Source: Oxalobacter formigenes
GTDB taxonomy: Bacteria; Pseudomonadota; Gammaproteobacteria; Burkholderiales; Burkholderiaceae_D
Reading direction: 5' to 3'
NCBI RefSeq assembly: GCF_002127965.1
Contig: NZ_CP018787.1
Span: 2,046,001-2,110,000, forward strand
DNA length: 64,000 bases
The notes under the pieces are model-generated. The model was given only the letters and a program-made list of their open reading frames with translations, had not been told where the DNA came from and ran no database searches. A program made the translations under genes and the position numbers. This document shows positions 1 to 8,464 of this stretch, piece after piece. How positions within the stretch are numbered: the stretch's first letter is position 1; each line of letters begins with the position of its first letter.

Positions 1-74
1 AGATCGGGACGGAAAACCCGTTCGCACGAGACAAAAAAATTATTGCAATCGACCAGAGCGAGATTCTTTTCCAT
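1..74 (-). CDS. umuC: DNA polymerase V subunit UmuC, 5' end only
   Basis: Reading leftward from the ATG at 74, the first 24 codons match the start of a Y-family polymerase: a short beta strand followed by D-C-N-N-F-F-V-S-C-E-R-V-F-R-P-D, which is the metal-binding Asp plus the nearly invariant SCE.VFRP motif of UmuC. The gene leaves the window at position 1. It starts 31 bases after the umuD stop on the same strand, the standard umuDC order, so both should be co-transcribed from the LexA-controlled promoter upstream of umuD. Expected role: error-prone translesion synthesis after DNA damage. Only the N-terminus is visible, so integrity of the gene cannot be judged. Confidence 0.85.
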   Translation of the reverse strand, partial: MEKNLALVDCNNFFVSCERVFRPD

Positions 75-105
75 CGTTTTTCAAATCACCGTATGTTCAC
101 ACGTT

Positions 106-528
106 TCAAATCAGTTTGCGGATACTGGCCGTAACCACTCCCCATATCTGCAATTCACGTCCTTCCGTCAATTCAAGCGGCCGGTATTTTTCATTTTCCG
201 GCATCAGGCGAACCGTCCGTCCGCGCTTGTACAAACGCCTTACCAGATACTCCTGATCGGCCACCCCCAGCACGATATGGTTATGCTGTGGATCGATCGA
301 ACGGTCGACGACAATCGTATCCCCCTCATAAATGCCGATCCCTTCCATCGAATCCCCTTTCATGCGAAACAGGAAAGAAGAACAGGGATTGACCAGCAAT
401 TGCGCATTCAAATCGACCATCGTATTGGCTGAATCGGTATGCGGAATGGGAAAACCGGCGACAGAAGTATTTTCAATCCGGTTACGGGTAATGGAATCGG
501 ACAATTCCGGTGCCGGAGAGCGTCTCAT
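106..528 (-). CDS. umuD: UmuD-like S24 peptidase with Arg at the catalytic Lys position
   Basis: A 140-residue protein of the LexA/UmuD S24 family. From the ATG at 528 the numbering coincides with E. coli UmuD: scissile Ala24-Gly25, nucleophile Ser60 in a GDSM motif, and the general-base position 97 in an E-Y-L-V-x-R-L segment. At 97 the codon is AGG (Arg), where LexA, UmuD and CI carry Lys. Known family function: RecA-stimulated self-cleavage to UmuD', which activates polymerase V. The change predicts poor or pH-shifted cleavage (inference). A TTG start at 540 is possible, but the ATG has a GAGG site at proper spacing and gives exact family numbering. Confidence 0.9.
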   Translation of the reverse strand: MRRSPAPELSDSITRNRIENTSVAGFPIPHTDSANTMVDLNAQLLVNPCSSFLFRMKGDSMEGIGIYEGDTIVVDRSIDPQHNHIVLGVADQEYLVRRLYKRGRTVRLMPENEKYRPLELTEGRELQIWGVVTASIRKLI

Positions 529-542
529 AATGAACCTCAAAT

Positions 543-562
543 TACTGTAAATATATACAGTA
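543..562 (-). promoter_or_regulatory. LexA (SOS) box upstream of umuDC
   Basis: TACTGTAAATATATACAGTA is a near-perfect 20-base match to the LexA operator (CTGT-N8-ACAG core at 545-560 with the flanking TA). It ends 15 bases before the umuD ATG, so bound LexA would block the promoter or early transcription. This places umuDC under SOS control. Confidence 0.92.
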
Positions 563-739
563 AATTACCGCTCTTTTCAAAGATTAGCAAGTCTGCCTGT
601 CAGTTTTATGCAGGAAAAATAGTTACCGCAACGAAATGAAAACCCGGACTCCATCCATCAGGCAGGTCTTCAGGAATACCTTATTTTCAGGACGGATCGA
701 ACAAGCGGGTGAAGAAATAATACGAACTTTTTTCTGTAG

Positions 740-3028
740 CTAGCAACTGCCTTTTTTCATCACATCACTGAAATCTTCTGACGGCATTGGCCGGGCAAAA
801 TAAAAGCCCTGTGCGATGGAGCAGCCACAGTTCCTCATCAATTCGACATTTTCGATAAATTCGACGCCTTCCACCACAATCCGGATATTCAACTGCGTTG
901 CCATCTCCACGATCGTGGAGAAAATAATATTGCGCCGGCTGTTATCTTTTGATTCCTCGAGAAATCCCTTGTCAATTTTGAGCACATCGATCGGAACGTC
1001 TTTCAGCATGTTCAGCGATGAATAGCCCGAACCGAAATCATCCATCGAAATCGAAAAGCCATGAGAATGCATTTTCTCGGTGAAAACGTAAATATTGTCG
1101 ATATTGTCGAAAATGGCGCTTTCCGTCAGCTCGATTTCAATCAGGCTGGCCGGGACATTGTATTCTTCCCGCTTGCGGACAATCTGGTCAAGGAAGTCTT
1201 CATTCAAGAGATGCATGCGGGAGAAATTGACTGAAATCGGCACACAGGCAATACCGGCATCCAGATGAGCTCTCAGGAACTGAAGCACTTTTTCATAGAT
1301 CATCATGTCGATATCGACGATCATGCCCGTCTGTTCGCACATCGGGATAAACACACCGGGCGATATCATTTTTCCTTCCGGGCTACGCCAGCGTGCCAGT
1401 GCTTCACCACCCACCAGTTCACGGGTATCGATATTCACTTTAGGCTGAATGAAAGGAATGAATTCACCATTTTCAATACCCTGCTGCACAGCACGCTTGA
1501 GCTGCTCGTTACGGATATTGGCCTTGTCGAATTCTTCCGTATAGTAAGCGACATACCGGCCTAACGTCCCCTTGATTTCCTGTGCCGCCGTACAGGCCTT
1601 GTCCAGCATCAGGTTGATGCCTTCCGTCTTGTCGGTCACCGCATAAACACCGGCAGAAAAATACAGGATCAGCTCTTCATACTCAATGGAAGACAGCATT
1701 CTTTTAAGCCGTTCCTCACCGGCGTCGCGCAAAAGCGCGACATAATGGTCACTGGAAATCCGCGCGAGAACCTCACCCGGCATCAATTTTCCGGACACAT
1801 TTTCGTAAATATGTTTCAGCACCCGGTCGCCGAATTCAAACCCGTAGAATTTATTGATGTATTTGAAATTGTCGATGTCGAACTTCATGATGAAGAAGTT
1901 CGTCTCGTCCGTCGATTGCATGGCCGCAATGGCATCCACGACAAATTTGTTCACCGTATTGCCGCCGGTGATCGGATCGACAAACGCGATCCTTTCCAGA
2001 TTGGCGCGCTGCCTGTTCTTGTACCACAGGAAATACGTGATACTCGACGAGAAAATCAGAACGACAACCAGAAGGATGAAATAGAAGAGGTTGATGACGG
2101 TATTGCCGTTCGGCGACACCGTCATATAAGGCACAGACGTGATCAGGAACCAGTCATGGGCCTTGTCGATCGGCGTATAGGCAGAGAACAGTTTTCTGCC
2201 ACCGATCGTCGTTTCCATGAAACCGCTCCTGGCATGCTGGATATCGTCTTTCAGTTGTGAAGAAGCCTCCCGGTTTCCGGAACTGTAGAGGTCGCGATAA
2301 TAATTATCCGAGCTTCCCTGACATCCATCGTGATCGGTATGCAAAATGACATAGCCTTCACTATTGATGATATGCATGAACCCCTGCGAGGAGAACAGCG
2401 TCGGTGACGCCATCCTGTACATGGCGTCATGGGAGTAGAGATGCTGTACCGTACCGATGACCTTGTCTTCATACATCAGCGGCACGGAAATGATGAAAAC
2501 TTCAGTCCCATCGATCCGTGAAATGGATTTATCTGAAATATTGGCAGTCCCTTCACTGGCCAGACGGAAATACCGGCGTCCCGAAATATCGATAGTGCGG
2601 CCATTTCCCCACCGGATCACACCCTGTCTGTCAGCGATAAAAATGTCGTTTTTATTGTTTTGAAGGGAATATTCTTCGAGGAAACGGTCAATTTCCCCAT
2701 CACTGGTCATACCGGACGTTTTCAGATTGTCGGTAATCTGGTTCGAGATGACATCCAGATCCTTGATGTTCACCATCAACCGGCTGGTAATCGCATCCTT
2801 GTTTTGCGTCACAATCTCCATGAGATTGATCCTGACGTCGGAATCCAGCAGATTTTGCACGTGCCGCATGAGAAACACCACAACCACTGACAAAAAGATA
2901 TTTATCAGCAGCATGAAAATGGGCAAAGCCCTCTGGGCAAATTTTCCGTTTCTCATTGCGAATTCATGTCGCCCGGTATGTCCGGAAAGCGGTTCGGTCT
3001 TGTATCGATATTCAACGGTTTTACACAA
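740..3028 (-). CDS. Membrane sensor with Cache, degenerate GGDEF and intact EAL domain (c-di-GMP phosphodiesterase)
   Basis: 762 residues. A first membrane helix lies near residues 34-54, followed by a periplasmic region of about 250 residues with dCACHE character, a second helix near 308-333, then a GGDEF-like and an EAL domain. The cyclase signature is replaced by S-S-D-H-Y, so the GGDEF part is probably not catalytic and may sense GTP or be structural. The EAL part keeps E-A-L-A-R-W, the N-F-S-R and E-L-T-E-S motifs, D-D-F-G-S-G-Y-S-S-L, the L-K-I-D-K lysine and V-E-G-V-E, so c-di-GMP hydrolysis is expected. Ligand unknown. TTG at 3028 has a GTAGGTGA-like ribosome site; an ATG at 2956 is the alternative start. 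Monocistronic. Confidence 0.88.
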   Translation of the reverse strand: MCKTVEYRYKTEPLSGHTGRHEFAMRNGKFAQRALPIFMLLINIFLSVVVVFLMRHVQNLLDSDVRINLMEIVTQNKDAITSRLMVNIKDLDVISNQITDNLKTSGMTSDGEIDRFLEEYSLQNNKNDIFIADRQGVIRWGNGRTIDISGRRYFRLASEGTANISDKSISRIDGTEVFIISVPLMYEDKVIGTVQHLYSHDAMYRMASPTLFSSQGFMHIINSEGYVILHTDHDGCQGSSDNYYRDLYSSGNREASSQLKDDIQHARSGFMETTIGGRKLFSAYTPIDKAHDWFLITSVPYMTVSPNGNTVINLFYFILLVVVLIFSSSITYFLWYKNRQRANLERIAFVDPITGGNTVNKFVVDAIAAMQSTDETNFFIMKFDIDNFKYINKFYGFEFGDRVLKHIYENVSGKLMPGEVLARISSDHYVALLRDAGEERLKRMLSSIEYEELILYFSAGVYAVTDKTEGINLMLDKACTAAQEIKGTLGRYVAYYTEEFDKANIRNEQLKRAVQQGIENGEFIPFIQPKVNIDTRELVGGEALARWRSPEGKMISPGVFIPMCEQTGMIVDIDMMIYEKVLQFLRAHLDAGIACVPISVNFSRMHLLNEDFLDQIVRKREEYNVPASLIEIELTESAIFDNIDNIYVFTEKMHSHGFSISMDDFGSGYSSLNMLKDVPIDVLKIDKGFLEESKDNSRRNIIFSTIVEMATQLNIRIVVEGVEFIENVELMRNCGCSIAQGFYFARPMPSEDFSDVMKKGSC

Positions 3029-3241
3029 AAATCACCTACCTTGCAGAAACGATAGTTGATTGAATGAATTGTTGTTTACAGGCAAGCATCGCATAATAAC
3101 CCTGAAAAATCCAGAGTAATCCACTGGAAAATCAGGCTCCTCCCAACGTCAGGTGACAAGCAAAGCATGCTATAGTTGTTTTTTTACATTTCTTCCGGGC
3201 AACCCCTTCCCTTACACAAAAACGATACAGGGCCAAACACC

Positions 3242-4243
3242 ATGTTTAAAAAACTGCTCGCCTGCTTTTTATTATTGTTTTTATGCGTCGGATGTGACAA
3301 TGCGACCAAACCCAAACTCGGCATTTCTTTCGGTGTCGGCCCTGCCAAACGCTGGCCGGTGGAAATGAACCTGATGGTAGAACGCGCCAAAGAACTTGGC
3401 ATGGACGTCGATGCCCGACTCAACAAAACCGATACGCCGAAGACCCAGACCGAAGACTGTATCGACATGATCGACAATGGCATATCGACCCTGATTCTCG
3501 TCCCCCGCGATGCCAACAAAACCGACGAGATCCTGGACTATGCCCGGAAAAAGAACGTCAAGGTCCTGTTATATGCGAGAACCATACTCGGCAAAAACCT
3601 CGACTTCTTCGTCGGTTACGACACATACAAGATCGGACAGAGCCTTGGCTCGCACCTTTCCGAAAAAACCTATAAAGGTTCCGTTGCCATACTGAAGGGC
3701 GACGCCAACGATTTCAACGTCCCCCTGTTGAATGACGGTGCCATGAAATACTTCCAGCCACTGGTCGAGCAGGGTGACCTGACAATCATCCTGGACGAAT
3801 ACATCGACGGATGGAATCCCGAAATTGCCCGCAAAAAACTCACGGCCGCCATCAAAAAGAACAACCATCAGGTCGATGCCATATTTGCCCATAATGACAT
3901 CATGGCCGGTGTCGCTGCCGAGGTCGTGAAGGAACTCGGCATCAAAAACCACGTCGTCATCGTCGGCATGGACGCCGAACTGCCTGCCATCAAACGGCTC
4001 GTCAACGGCACGCAGGACGCCACAGTCTATATGGATCTGAAAGCCATGGCCGTCACCGCCGCAAACGAAGCGTACAATCTGGCCACTAACAAACCCACCA
4101 ACGTCAATGCCGCCTTCGACAACAAAAGCGCTTCGACTATCAAGGCCTACCTCGTGAACGGCAAAATCATCACCCGCGAAAACATCGACAGGCAACTCAT
4201 CGATACGGGTGTCTATACACGGGAAGAGGTTTACGGGAAATAG
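3242..4243 (+). CDS. Periplasmic sugar-type substrate-binding lipoprotein
   Basis: 333 residues beginning at the ATG at 3242. The N-terminus is a lipoprotein signal ending in L-C-V-G-C, so the mature protein should be lipid-anchored. The rest is a type I periplasmic binding fold of the ribose/xylose-binding group: an early G-I-S-F-G strand, I-D-N-G-I-S-T-L-I-L-V-P-R-D, then F-A-H-N-D-I-M-A-G and V-G-M-D-A-E in the second lobe. No permease or ATPase gene is adjacent, so it is an orphan receptor that may serve a transporter or a chemoreceptor encoded elsewhere. Its last 13 codons recur in degraded form at 6005-6046. Confidence 0.85.
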   Translation: MFKKLLACFLLLFLCVGCDNATKPKLGISFGVGPAKRWPVEMNLMVERAKELGMDVDARLNKTDTPKTQTEDCIDMIDNGISTLILVPRDANKTDEILDYARKKNVKVLLYARTILGKNLDFFVGYDTYKIGQSLGSHLSEKTYKGSVAILKGDANDFNVPLLNDGAMKYFQPLVEQGDLTIILDEYIDGWNPEIARKKLTAAIKKNNHQVDAIFAHNDIMAGVAAEVVKELGIKNHVVIVGMDAELPAIKRLVNGTQDATVYMDLKAMAVTAANEAYNLATNKPTNVNAAFDNKSASTIKAYLVNGKIITRENIDRQLIDTGVYTREEVYGK

Positions 4244-4314
4244 GCGGGATCACTGAAAACAAAAAAAAGTACATCCGGATTTTTCCAGTTATATTGACAA
4301 AAAGAAAAAGAAAA

Positions 4315-4340
4315 AAAGCGCGCCTATAAGGCGCGCTTTT
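4315..4340. terminator. Bidirectional intrinsic terminator
   Basis: A perfect 11-bp stem with a 3-base loop (AAAGCGCGCCT / AGGCGCGCTTT), with A-rich sequence on the left and a T run on the right. It lies between the convergent ends of the binding-protein gene and the tail-fibre gene and could serve both. Confidence 0.8.
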
Positions 4341-4406
4341 CTTAATGAATTTCCGAAAAATCCGTTGCTTCGAAAAAAGCATTTTATATTTGTATTTCAG
4401 CCATGA

Positions 4407-5840
4407 TTACGCGCCCTGACCACATGCGTACCAGCGCGTATCGATAAATATTTTCGCATTGTTGGTTTTAGCTGATGTTGTTGTCAAACTATAAAAACTT
4501 GAGTAGCCATCAAATTGATATGCAGACGTATTTCCGCCGATGTTTTTCAATATGCTGTAGGCCTTGGAAGAGTACGGTTTTAAAAACGTTAATGTAACAA
4601 TCTCATTCGCAGGCGCTGTATTTATTACCCCGCCCTGCTCCAGCCACCCGTCCGACCACTTCCGGTACCAGTTCGTGCCGTCGCTATAGGCATCGACGAC
4701 ATACCTGATCGGTTTGCTGTCGATGACCTTGTCCAGTTTTCCATCCACTTCATTCGCCAGTCCGGTAATGTCGATCAGGCCGGGATTGCTGGCAGCGTCG
4801 AAAACCTTGATGCATGGGAGCAAGGTCAATGCGGGCGGCTGGACGGTGTCGGAAGCGCCGTAGATTTGATTTGAACGGGAGGCGTCAAAACTACAGCGGC
4901 GAGCATTAACCGCGCGACTATCACCGCCGAGGCTAAGATCATTGCCAGCAATTTCAAACGCACCGTTAAAAAACGGTGGCGTAGCTGATGGTACTCTTTC
5001 AAATTCACCTTTTATATTCGGCAACCCCGCCTCCACCTTCTGCCCGGGTGTGCGGCTCCCCTGCGCAAACCGGTCAATCAGATCCGGCAGGTTGAAGCTG
5101 GTTTGTCCATCCCCTTCTCCGAAGGTGGTACCGATGGTGGCATAGAGTTCAGCATAGGTTTCCCTCCCCACTGCCCTTCCGTCTGCCTTCAGGTAGCCTG
5201 CTGGCGGGGTTGGCATGGCGAAGTATTCGATGGTTCCGATGGGGACACCGTTTAGCGGGCTGATTCCTTTGGCGGGGTTTTGGAGTACCCATTTGTCGAG
5301 TGCCTCGTCATATTGCAGTTCGAGCCAGTGCCCGGCTCCGGCGATGTCGCCTTCTTCCAGTGGCAGGTTGTTGCCTTTGACGATTTCTTTTGCTCCGGTC
5401 TGGTCGGCCTGAAAGCTTGGGGTTTTACTGGTGTTTTTCTGTTTTGCGCGTACGAGGACGGTTTTTCCGGAAGCAAGGTGTTTCAATATGGGGGTGAAGG
5501 TGGCGGTCAGGGCATCGGCTTCTCCCTGCGCTTCGGCGGCAAGAGTAGAACTGATGGTGCGGATGGCGGTTTCAAAGTGCTGTTTCAAGGTATCGATGTC
5601 GCCATTATCGAGGATGTCCTGTTCGCTTTTTTCAGCGGTAAATCCGGCAACGGCAGCGGCAATGCTGGTGGCTTGCCGCAGGGCCTTGTTGACTTCGTTG
5701 GATCTTGCAAGGCCTTTTCGGAAGCCTTCTTTCAGGGCGATCGATTTCTCGTATTCTTCCTGTGTCTGGACGATGGCATTGGCGCCGGTGGCAAAGGGTT
5801 TGAACTGGTTTTCTGGTATTGTATTTTCTGTTGCAGACAT
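4407..5840 (-). CDS. Orphan phage-type tail fibre protein with collar domain (copy 1)
   Basis: 477 residues. The N-terminus (to about 190) is a variable, Ala/Gln-rich phage tail-fibre region. The middle carries the tail collar domain (P-x-G-T-I-E-Y-F-A, G-Y-L-K-A-D-G-R, F-N-L-P-D-L-I-D-R-F-A-Q-G-S). The C-terminus has the W-Y-R-K-W-S-D-G-W-L-E-Q-G-G segment and ends W-Y-A-C-G-Q-G. The same middle and end occur in the gene at 9363-10535. No phage structural gene lies nearby, so this is a solitary fibre cassette, perhaps a reservoir for fibre exchange or a relic. It is preceded by a terminator-like hairpin that ends just before its ribosome site. Confidence 0.85.
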   Translation of the reverse strand: MSATENTIPENQFKPFATGANAIVQTQEEYEKSIALKEGFRKGLARSNEVNKALRQATSIAAAVAGFTAEKSEQDILDNGDIDTLKQHFETAIRTISSTLAAEAQGEADALTATFTPILKHLASGKTVLVRAKQKNTSKTPSFQADQTGAKEIVKGNNLPLEEGDIAGAGHWLELQYDEALDKWVLQNPAKGISPLNGVPIGTIEYFAMPTPPAGYLKADGRAVGRETYAELYATIGTTFGEGDGQTSFNLPDLIDRFAQGSRTPGQKVEAGLPNIKGEFERVPSATPPFFNGAFEIAGNDLSLGGDSRAVNARRCSFDASRSNQIYGASDTVQPPALTLLPCIKVFDAASNPGLIDITGLANEVDGKLDKVIDSKPIRYVVDAYSDGTNWYRKWSDGWLEQGGVINTAPANEIVTLTFLKPYSSKAYSILKNIGGNTSAYQFDGYSSFYSLTTTSAKTNNAKIFIDTRWYACGQGA

Positions 5841-5852
5841 ATCATTTCTCCA

Positions 5853-5886
5853 TAAAAAAAGACCCCACCTTTTGCAAGATGAGGTC
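5853..5886 (-). terminator. Terminator-like leader hairpin directly upstream of tail fibre copy 1
   Basis: Read on the minus strand: an 11-bp G-U tolerant stem (GACCTCATCTT / AAGGTGGGGTC) with a GCAA loop, then seven T, then ATGGAGAAATGAT and the start codon at 5840. The T run ends about 12 bases before the start, so the hairpin either ends an upstream transcript or acts as a leader attenuator. Confidence 0.7.
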
Positions 5887-6004
5887 TGTCAAGTCGTTAA
5901 GCGGACGCACTTATTGCCGCAGAGAAATATTACTTCACGGAAATTTTTCGGTCAGCCCGTGCAACAGAAATATTTCCAAAATACAACACCGGGCAGACAT
6001 TCCC

Positions 6005-6046
6005 GAAACCGGGGTTTATACACGGGAAGAGGTTTATGGAAAGTAA
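6005..6046 (+). pseudogene. 3' remnant of a binding-protein gene paralogue
   Basis: These 42 bases encode E-T-G-V-Y-T-R-E-E-V-Y-G-K and a stop. They repeat the last 13 codons and stop of the lipoprotein gene ending at 4243 (D-T-G-V-Y-T-R-E-E-V-Y-G-K) with about eight base differences, mainly silent. No matching upstream coding sequence survives. The tail-fibre cassette lies exactly between the two copies, which suggests a duplicated or disrupted paralogue, or a cassette inserted between repeats. Confidence 0.6.
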
Positions 6047-6098
6047 TTGAAACCAATAAAAACCCTGAACGGATCTTGCATTTCATATCTCATTGTTT

Positions 6099-7595
6099 TC
6101 ACTGCCAGCCACCCTGCCTGCCGCTGTCCGGTCTGTCGTTGCCACCGGCTTTTTGCCGGACAGCATTGAACGCGTTCAGGGTTTTTTCACGGGCTTGTCT
6201 GTGATCCACGACCGGATCGGGATAATCGAGGACGACATGATTCTTTTTCGCCCAAAGCTGAGGGGTATGAATATCGCCTTCCGGAACGTCTTTCAATTCA
6301 GGGAGCCAACGACGGACATAATGGCCTGCCGGATCGAATTTCTGTCCCTGAGTCACCGGATTGAAAATGCGGAACCATGGCATGGCGTCCACACCCGTTG
6401 AAGCCGACCATTGCCACCCGCCGTTATTGGCAGGCAGATTGCCGTCAATCAGTTGCGACATGAAATAGCGTTCTCCCTTGCGCCAGTCGACGAGCAGGTC
6501 TTTCACCAGAAAACTCGCCACAATCATCCTCAGCCGATTGTGCATCCATCCGGTTTCCTTCAATTCCCGCATCGCGGCGTCGACAATCGGATAACCCGTT
6601 CTGCCCTCCACCCACGCCCTGAAATCCGCCTCGTTCGCATTCCAGACGATACGATCCGTCCACTCGAGAAAAGGTTCATAACGGCACAGGCGGGGAAAAG
6701 CGGCAATCAGATGATAATAAAATTCGCGCCAGACAAGTTCATTCAACCAGACAGCGCCACCCCCTTTCGATTGCCAGATGGCATCGGGCACTTCCGCAAG
6801 CAACGCATTCAGGCACTGGCGGGGAGACAGGACACCGATAGCAAGGTAAGCGGACACACGGCTTGTCCCGTCCAGATCGGGACGATCGCGCGTCTTGTCG
6901 TAATCGTGTACTTTCTCCCTGCAGAAATTCTCCAGCAATGCGATCGCAGCCTCTTCCCCAGGCGTATATTCCGCCCCGAAGGATACTTTTTCATATGGAA
7001 AAAATGGCGAAGAAGACCCCTTGATCCGGGTAACATGAAGACGCCGCTCCGGTTGCGGCAAACTGCCCGTATCGGCTGACCCCAATTTTTCCAGAAAAGT
7101 CCGTTTGAACGGTGTGAACACCCTGTACATCTCGCCCTGCCGGTTATTCGCCGCACCCGGCGGCAACAGCAGGCAATCGTCATACCGGTTCAGGGACGTC
7201 TCTTGTGGCAAATTGTCTTCCAGCCAGCGATCCCGTCGCTGCTCGTTCAATTCATACTGATTGTTGAAAAACACGTCATCGATTTGCTCGCGACGGCAAA
7301 AATCGATGACGAAACGGGCCGCATCATCGAAATTGCCGCAAACATGGCAAACCAGCGGGATACCAATCCTTTCAAGACCTTCCGAGAGTTTTTCCAAATG
7401 CCTGTGCATGAAAGCAACCTGCCTCTCCGATACACCATGTTCTTCCCATTGTGAAAGCGGTGCCGTAAAAAGCGCGTAAACGGTGGCATCCTTATCCTCG
7501 CAGGCAGCAGCCAAAGCCTTATTGTCCGTCAGTCGCAAATCCTGACGGAACCAGACAAGATGCTTTCGGGACGGGTTACCGGCTTGTTTTTTCAT
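6099..7595 (-). CDS. phrB: Deoxyribodipyrimidine photolyase (class I CPD photolyase)
   Basis: 498 residues, full length for the family. The N-terminal alpha/beta antenna domain starts with L-V-W-F-R-Q-D-L-R-L-T-D-N and contains F-F-N-N-Q-Y-E. The C-terminal helical FAD domain contains G-T-S-R-V-S-A-Y-L-A-I-G, W-L-N-E-L-V-W-R-E-F-Y, G-Y-P-I-V-D-A-A-M-R-E-L, W-M-H-N-R-L-R-M and N-N-G-G-W-Q-W-S-A-S-T-G, the signature around the flavin and the Trp electron chain. It repairs cyclobutane pyrimidine dimers using blue light. Monocistronic; no LexA box seen in front of it. Confidence 0.95.
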   Translation of the reverse strand: MKKQAGNPSRKHLVWFRQDLRLTDNKALAAACEDKDATVYALFTAPLSQWEEHGVSERQVAFMHRHLEKLSEGLERIGIPLVCHVCGNFDDAARFVIDFCRREQIDDVFFNNQYELNEQRRDRWLEDNLPQETSLNRYDDCLLLPPGAANNRQGEMYRVFTPFKRTFLEKLGSADTGSLPQPERRLHVTRIKGSSSPFFPYEKVSFGAEYTPGEEAAIALLENFCREKVHDYDKTRDRPDLDGTSRVSAYLAIGVLSPRQCLNALLAEVPDAIWQSKGGGAVWLNELVWREFYYHLIAAFPRLCRYEPFLEWTDRIVWNANEADFRAWVEGRTGYPIVDAAMRELKETGWMHNRLRMIVASFLVKDLLVDWRKGERYFMSQLIDGNLPANNGGWQWSASTGVDAMPWFRIFNPVTQGQKFDPAGHYVRRWLPELKDVPEGDIHTPQLWAKKNHVVLDYPDPVVDHRQAREKTLNAFNAVRQKAGGNDRPDSGRQGGWQ

Positions 7596-7780
7596 GTATG
7601 ACAGTCAATATCGGGCAGGAAGAGCCATATATACCGCTTATTGACCAAACCGGGAATGATTTTTTATAAATGACCCGATCATTCCCTTCTGTACCTGAAC
7701 AGGGCTGAAGATGACGCACAGAACTATTGAATATAAATTACCCGGATGCATACGCTCAGCTTAAATGCTGAAGAAAACAC

Positions 7781-7786
7781 TATAAT
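7781..7786 (+). promoter_or_regulatory. Possible -10 box for pnuT-thiN
   Basis: TATAAT about 110 bases before the likely transporter start. No convincing -35 hexamer at 16-18 bases. I searched this leader by eye for the TPP riboswitch signature (CTGAGA and the ACCTGATC-type motif) and did not see it. The rest of the stretch 7596-7897 shows nothing else I can name. Confidence 0.3.
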
Positions 7787-7897
7787 GATCCCCTTCCTGC
7801 CATGACGACAACAGGAAAAGAATTGTTTTCGAAGACCTCTTGCCTGACAGAACCGGTCCCGACCACAGTACCGTCATGGCGACAGATAACGATTTTC

Positions 7898-8464
7898 ATG
7901 ACTGAATTTTTACAAACACACTGGATTGAAATGGCCGGAACCATTTTCGGCCTGATCTACCTGTATTTTGAATACAGGGCATCGATGCTGATGTGGCCGT
8001 CTGGTCTCTTCATGGCCTCCTTTTATGTGTACATCTTTTCCATGAGCGGATTCTATTCGGGCGCTGCAATCAATGTGTACTACATCATCATGGGAATATA
8101 CGGCTGGCTCGTCTGGCATAAAAAAACACAGGAATCCGGCACATTGCGCAATATGCGAAACCCCGTCCACTATGCGCTGGTGGTCGCATCCGTTGCCATA
8201 CTGTGGGGAGCCCTGTCGCTGATCCTGAAACAAACCGACAGCACCGTTTTCATCGTGGACGCATTAATCACCTCGCTGTCCCTTGTCGCGATGTGGATGC
8301 TCACGCAACGGTATGTGCAGCAGTGGATACTGCTGATTGTGGCAAACGTGATTTCCGTCTTTGCCTATGCTTCTGCACAGCTCTATTTCACCGGCTTCAT
8401 GTATACCGTCTATGCCGTCGCTTCCATCGCGGCGTATTTTCACTGGAAAAAAATGGCAGAATGA
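7898..8464 (+). CDS. pnuT: PnuC-family transporter, probably thiamine uptake (PnuT-like)
   Basis: 188 residues with about seven hydrophobic helices and the PnuC-family features W-x-E-M-A-G and Y-x-E-Y-R-A-S near the N-terminus and Y-G-W-L-V-W-H-K-K in the middle. PnuC proteins move vitamins by facilitated diffusion coupled to phosphorylation inside the cell. The next gene overlaps by four bases (ATGA) and encodes thiamine pyrophosphokinase, so the likely substrate is thiamine rather than nicotinamide riboside. The start at 7898 (M-T-E-F-L-Q-T) fits the family; an upstream ATG at 7802 would add an unlikely polar extension. Confidence 0.85.
   Translation: MTEFLQTHWIEMAGTIFGLIYLYFEYRASMLMWPSGLFMASFYVYIFSMSGFYSGAAINVYYIIMGIYGWLVWHKKTQESGTLRNMRNPVHYALVVASVAILWGALSLILKQTDSTVFIVDALITSLSLVAMWMLTQRYVQQWILLIVANVISVFAYASAQLYFTGFMYTVYAVASIAAYFHWKKMAE

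Noticed and set aside
7596-7897. TPP riboswitch upstream of the thiamine genes
   Set aside because: The conserved motifs were looked for and not found by eye.
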